From assembly GCA_041394325.1 (NCBI GenBank), contig JAWKIJ010000001.1, positions 2,976,001 through 3,040,000 of the forward strand: a DNA stretch of 64,000 bases. Reading direction: 5' to 3'. Both the position numbers and the translations under genes were made by a program. This DNA comes from JAWKIJ01 sp041394325. GTDB taxonomy: Bacteria; Actinomycetota; Acidimicrobiia; Acidimicrobiales; Microtrichaceae. Positions 60,973 through 64,000 of the stretch are shown in pieces (position 1 is the first letter of the stretch; each line of letters begins with the position of its first letter). The notes under the pieces were generated by a model, which was not told where the DNA came from, searched no databases, and saw only the letters and a list, made by a program, of their open reading frames with translations.

Positions 60973-61304
60973 CGCTTCGTCCGATAGTTCTCGCACAGCT
61001 CGACCCGCTCACCGATCTCGCCCAGCAACGCCTCGGCCTGACGCAACAGGTCGACAACCGCGGGGGTGGCGAGCCGGTAGTGGACCGAGCGGCCCTCCGG
61101 GCGATCCGAGATCAATCCGCACTCCTTCAGGCACGCGAGGTGCCCGGAGACGTTCGACTGCGAACAGCCGAGCACGTCGACCAGGTCCACGACCCGGCGC
61201 TCACCGCGGAGCAGCTCGGTGAGGATCGCGAGACGAGTCGGGTCGCCGAAGCTGCGGAACATGTGCGCTGCGATCGCAATGTCTGGTTGCACGGTGGTTC
61301 CCAT
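60969..61304 (-). CDS. cmtR: CmtR-like ArsR-family Cd/Pb sensor
   Basis: 111 residues. Recognition helix CSQSNVSGHLACLKECGLIS holds the CxxxC pair of the CmtR metal site. The third Cys is in the tail (GERVELCENY), as in Mycobacterium CmtR. This Cys3 arrangement responds to Cd(II)/Pb(II). It overlaps the ATPase start by 4 bp and heads the cmtR-ATPase-lspA operon. An inverted repeat lies upstream. Confidence 0.88.
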   Translation of the reverse strand: MGTTVQPDIAIAAHMFRSFGDPTRLAILTELLRGERRVVDLVDVLGCSQSNVSGHLACLKECGLISDRPEGRSVHYRLATPAVVDLLRQAEALLGEIGERVELCENYRTKR

Positions 61305-61321
61305 CAGGACAACTCCCTTTT

Positions 61322-61339
61322 CATCGGCATGAACCGATG
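61322..61339. promoter_or_regulatory. Inverted repeat CATCGG-N6-CCGATG
   Basis: Exact 6-bp arms (61322-61327 and 61334-61339) in the gap between cmtR and the divergent methyltransferase gene. Placed to control both; candidate CmtR operator. Confidence 0.55.
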
Positions 61340-61396
61340 TTAGCGTTGATGGCCGATGGAGTCACGCACGGCTCCGCGAAACGATGGAGATCGATC

Positions 61397-61978
61397 ATGC
61401 CGGTGATGTCGAGAGTCGAGCGGGCGTTCTGTCGCAGCGCACCGTGGCAGAGCTTCACCGGTCGGGTCGTGCTGCCGTGGCTACTGGGCGACACCGAGTT
61501 GGACGGCCAAGTGCTCGAGATCGGCTCCGGTCCCGGAGCGAACGGCCGGGCACTCCTCGAGCGATACCGGGCCGTTGAACTGACTGCAACGGACCTCGAT
61601 CCGGTGATGGTCGCCGCAGCACGCCGACGTCTCGCCCCGCACGGCGCCCGCGTCACCGTGACCAAAGCCGACGCAACCGACTTGCCGTTCGACGACGATC
61701 ACTTCGACACCGCGGTGAGCCTGCTGATGCTGCACCACGTCATCGACTGGCGCGACGCCCTGGTGGAGGTCGCCAGGGTCCTCCGCCCCGGCGGCACCCT
61801 GGTCGGCTATGACCTCACCGACCGCCGGACCGCGCGCATCGTGCACCTCGTAGACCGTTCTCCGCACCGACTGCTCGCATCCGGAGAACTCGCAGACGGG
61901 CTCGACGCCGCCGGGTTCACCGCCGTCCAGATCGACACCGCAGCCCTCGGCACCGTCACCAGATTCCGCGCTGAATGA
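61397..61978 (+). CDS. SAM-dependent class I methyltransferase
   Basis: 193 residues from ATG 61397 (GGAG 8 bp upstream; an ATG three codons later is possible). SAM motif I VLEIGSGPGANGRALL, motif II ELTATDLDPVMVAAARRRL, motif III DTAVSLLMLHHVIDWRDAL, post-III RVLRPGGTLVGYDL. UbiE/COQ5-like group. Substrate unknown. Divergent from the metal operon and sharing its control region, so a link to metal stress is possible. Confidence 0.88.
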   Translation: MPVMSRVERAFCRSAPWQSFTGRVVLPWLLGDTELDGQVLEIGSGPGANGRALLERYRAVELTATDLDPVMVAAARRRLAPHGARVTVTKADATDLPFDDDHFDTAVSLLMLHHVIDWRDALVEVARVLRPGGTLVGYDLTDRRTARIVHLVDRSPHRLLASGELADGLDAAGFTAVQIDTAALGTVTRFRAE

Positions 61979-62060
61979 ACAACACCTGGTGTCGTGTGGA
62001 TGGACCGTGTGGGGCATCGCGCGATCAGGCACGGCACAGCGTGCGTCGGGCCAGCCCGCG

Positions 62061-62720
62061 ATGAGCACCGATCGCACGATCGCCTTCGTGGACCTCGCCG
62101 GGTTCACGGCTCTCACCGAGACCCACGGCGATCTCGCGGCCGTCGATCTGATCGACATGTTCACCGGCATCGCAACCACCGCCATCGAGGGCACCGGCAC
62201 CGAGCTGGTCAAGACGATCGGCGACGCCGTCATGCTCGCCGCCGCCACCCCCGACAGTGCCATCATCGCGGTACAGCGACTGTTCGAAGCGGCCTACGAC
62301 CTCGGCGGGTTCCCCGAACCCCGTGCAGGGCTCCACCACGGATCCGTCGTCGCTCGCGGCGACGACTTCTTCGGCGCCACCGTCAACCTCGCAGCCAGAG
62401 TCGCGAGCCGTGCCGGTTCCGGTCAAGCCCTCGTCACCAACTCCATGCTCAGCGCCGCCCACGACGCGGACATCGACACGGTCAGCCTCGGCCTGCACCA
62501 ACTCCGCAACATCCTCGAGCCCGTCGAGCTGTGGGCACTCGAGCTGTGCCCCACCCACATCGACCTGTCCGTCGACCCCGTGTGCCGTATGCGTCTCGCA
62601 TGCCAAGCCGCGATCGGCCGGGTCCGCCATCACGGTGTCGAGTACCGCTTCTGCTCTCTCCCCTGCACCGCCGCTTTCGCCGCCGACCCCGACCGCTACC
62701 TCGACAGGGGAGCCTCGTGA
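62061..62720 (+). CDS. Class III nucleotide cyclase domain fused to a YHS domain
   Basis: 219 residues. Cyclase: first metal Asp in AFVDLAGFTALTE, second in VKTIGDAVMLAAA, and GLHHGSVVARGDDFFGATVN with the transition-state Asn-Arg in VNLAARVASRAG. A C-terminal YHS domain follows: VDPVCRMRLACQAAIG and GVEYRFCSLPCTAAFAADPD. YHS domains are small metal-binding modules near P1B ATPases and metal oxidoreductases. The fusion suggests cAMP/cGMP output controlled by metal. Overlaps the start of a broken lspA copy. Confidence 0.85.
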   Translation: MSTDRTIAFVDLAGFTALTETHGDLAAVDLIDMFTGIATTAIEGTGTELVKTIGDAVMLAAATPDSAIIAVQRLFEAAYDLGGFPEPRAGLHHGSVVARGDDFFGATVNLAARVASRAGSGQALVTNSMLSAAHDADIDTVSLGLHQLRNILEPVELWALELCPTHIDLSVDPVCRMRLACQAAIGRVRHHGVEYRFCSLPCTAAFAADPDRYLDRGAS

Positions 62721-63013
62721 CCACGAGCACCGCGCCCGAACCGCCGACTGACAGTGACAGAGGGAACACCACGGTGCCCACCCCCCAACAGGACCACACG
62801 CGAACCCCACCGCCCTCCCCCACGCTCGGCGCCGACACGCGACCCTGATCGTCGCCGCCGTCGCAGTCCTCGCCATGGACATCCGACCAAGGTCGCATCG
62901 AGCGAATGGCTCACCGGTCGCGGCGTCGTCGAACTCCCCGGCCCGCTCGACCTCCAGCTCGGCTACAACCCGGCATCGCATTCGACCTCGGTGACACGGT
63001 GCCCCAGTGGGTC
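62717..63013 (+). pseudogene. lspA: Second lspA copy, N-terminal half only
   Basis: GTG 62717 overlaps the cyclase stop. Across frames: VASSEWLTGRGVVELPGPLD, LQLGYNP, and after a shift GIAFDLGDTVPQWV, homologous to the N-terminal half of the lspA at 58490. TM1 (LIVAAVAVLAMD) is also in another frame. No catalytic Asp pair remains; sequence stops at about 63013 against the DUF411 gene end. Confidence 0.75.
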
Positions 63014-63018
63014 GGCCG

Positions 63019-63552
63019 TCACAGCGTTGCGAACGGTGCGACTCCGTCGTCGTTGAACGAGAGGACTTCGAGGGGTCTGCCATCGGGCTCGCCCATCCCA
63101 GGGGCGTTGGTGGGCATGCCGGGGATGCCGATGCCGTCCACGGCGGGTCGCTCCGCCAGGAGCTTGTCGATCGCTTCGACGGGAACGTGGCCCTCGACGG
63201 CGTAGCCGTCGAGGAGCACCGTGTGGCAACTCGCCGCCTCGGACGGGACGCCGTTCTGCGAACGAATGGGTGTCAGGTCGTCACGGACTTCGGACTGGAC
63301 GTCGAAGTCGTGCTTGCGGAGGTAATCCTCGTAGCTCTTGCAGCAGCCGCAGGTCGGGGTTCGGTAGACGACCACCGACGGACGAGCCGCCGAGATGGAT
63401 GGCGAGGCGGACGAGCGCTCGACCGGTTCGGTCGATCCGCATCCGGCGAGAGATGCTGCTCCGAGAAGGACGACTGCGGCGCCCCCTACGCGAAAGGAGC
63501 CGCGGCGGCTTCTCGGTCGAGCGAGAATGCTAAATCCACGACGATCGGACAC
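63019..63552 (-). CDS. DUF411 metal-binding lipoprotein
   Basis: About 177 residues from GTG 63552. Signal: SRRGSFRVGGAAVVLLG then LAGC lipobox (twin-Arg possible). DUF411 core: VVVYRTPTCGCCKSYEDYLR with the CGCC metal site, HTVLLDGYAVEGHVPVEAID, and GIPGMPTNAPGM. Periplasmic or surface copper-binding proteins of this family sit with copper ATPases, as here. The frame is open back to 63822, but that part looks non-coding. The tail ends next to the broken lspA copy. Confidence 0.85.
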   Translation of the reverse strand: MSDRRGFSILARPRSRRGSFRVGGAAVVLLGAASLAGCGSTEPVERSSASPSISAARPSVVVYRTPTCGCCKSYEDYLRKHDFDVQSEVRDDLTPIRSQNGVPSEAASCHTVLLDGYAVEGHVPVEAIDKLLAERPAVDGIGIPGMPTNAPGMGEPDGRPLEVLSFNDDGVAPFATL

Positions 63553-63823
63553 GGTCAGAACGCTACCCGGTGCTAGTGCCGAGCTGAGATCGGCGTTGGT
63601 GGTAAAGGACACGAAACTGGTCGATCCGCACTCGGGACGGCACCGGTCGAACGCCCGACGCGAGAACAGGTCGCCTGCCAGCGCTGATCTGTCCTGCGAT
63701 GGCGGAGATCCCGGCACGGGATCATCACCCCCGATGCCGAGCGACACCGCCCCGGCCATGCTCAGGCTGTTCGCGTCTCGTAGGAACCCCCGCCTGCTCC
63801 CATTCTCCGAATGGGCATTCACG

Positions 63824-64000
63824 TCAGTCGAGCGACGCCGACGTCACTTCTTCTTCGGCGATCGGGTCGAGTTGAAGGTCGACCCGGCGCAGCAGCTGGG
63901 CGTTGAGGGCGACGACGATGGTCGACAAGCTCATCAGGATGGCGCCGACAGCAGGGGACAGGTCGAGTCCGGCCCACGCGAACACGCCGGCGGCGAGCGG
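63824..64000 (-). CDS. Copper-type P1B ATPase, C-terminal end (runs off window)
   Basis: The last 58 or so codons: PLAAGVFAWAGLDLSPAVGA, ILMSLSTIVVALNAQLLRRV, then an acidic tail. M-S-x-S-(T/S)-x-x-V-x-x-N-A is the TM8 copper motif of P1B-1/P1B-3 ATPases. The rest lies beyond the window. The DUF411 gene follows downstream. Confidence 0.8.
   Translation of the reverse strand, partial: PLAAGVFAWAGLDLSPAVGAILMSLSTIVVALNAQLLRRVDLQLDPIAEEEVTSASLD

Noticed and set aside
63553..63822. N-terminal extension of the DUF411 protein with a twin-Arg-like SRRGFL
   Set aside because: A second, proper signal peptide and lipobox starts after 63552; the upstream part has no coding character.
1..64000. CRISPR array
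   Set aside because: No regularly spaced short repeats were found; the repeats seen are att sites, IS ends and operators.

Overview
The window is GC-rich, with strong C/G preference at third codon positions. It carries an actinobacterial gene repertoire: LuxR-type large ATPase regulators, MmyB-like HTH proteins, a CmtR-type metal sensor, questin-oxidase-like and DUF2255 proteins. I infer a high-GC actinobacterium, possibly of the Acidimicrobiia. No marker in the window proves this.

Region 1 (1-22.7 kb) is mostly intact and chromosome-like. It holds a metal-efflux operon (ArsR sensor + P1B ATPase) next to a two-component system and a secreted YHYH protein. Next come a MarR / cytochrome P450 pair with a 21-codon ORF overlapping the P450 stop, a TetR/VOC pair, a sulfatase, an MFS exporter, and secreted esterase, intradiol-dioxygenase-like and cupredoxin proteins. 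A questin-oxidase-like gene is broken at a C7 tract. A 4-helix or larger membrane protein, a 941-residue LuxR ATPase regulator and a stand-alone PEP-utilizer swivelling-domain protein follow. Two genes here share an identical 18-bp palindrome at identical distance from their start codons.

Region 2 (22.7-32.1 kb) contains a gene graveyard at 22.7-25.4 kb: fragments of a phosphotransferase, an IS256 transposase, a copper-type ATPase, a quinone reductase and an HTH regulator joined end to end. It then holds a tight redox operon (Zn-dehydrogenase, broken DUF2255, SDR, LtrA, aldo/keto reductase).

Region 3 (32.1-58.2 kb) is a mosaic of integrated elements. The 3' half of a tRNA with anticodon CAU occurs, on the minus strand, as 45-bp copies at 32134, 51689 and 58078, and as a 16-bp stub at 45811. 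Two tyrosine integrases lie beside such sites, each with an in-frame stop. The cargo is defence-like: MNT/HEPN pair, IS30 element, broken Doc module, complete type I restriction system (hsdR-hsdS-hsdM), AAA ATPase + DUF4276/TOPRIM-like pair, PIN module, CD-NTase + SLATT pair (CBASS-like), and an XRE protein with a nucleoside-deoxyribosyltransferase-like domain. The last element carries AraC, alkylsulfatase and SulP genes, plausibly for release and uptake of sulfate.

Region 4 (58.2-64 kb) is a second metal-resistance cluster: CmtR-like sensor, P1B ATPase with an APC motif, signal peptidase II, a methyltransferase, a nucleotide cyclase-YHS fusion, a truncated second lspA, a DUF411 protein, and the C-terminus of a copper-type ATPase running off the window.

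Broken reading frames are unusually common (questin oxidase, methyltransferase, DUF2255, DUF3024, Doc, both integrases, lspA copy). Some cluster in element junctions and look like real decay; single-base ones in homopolymers could be sequencing indels.
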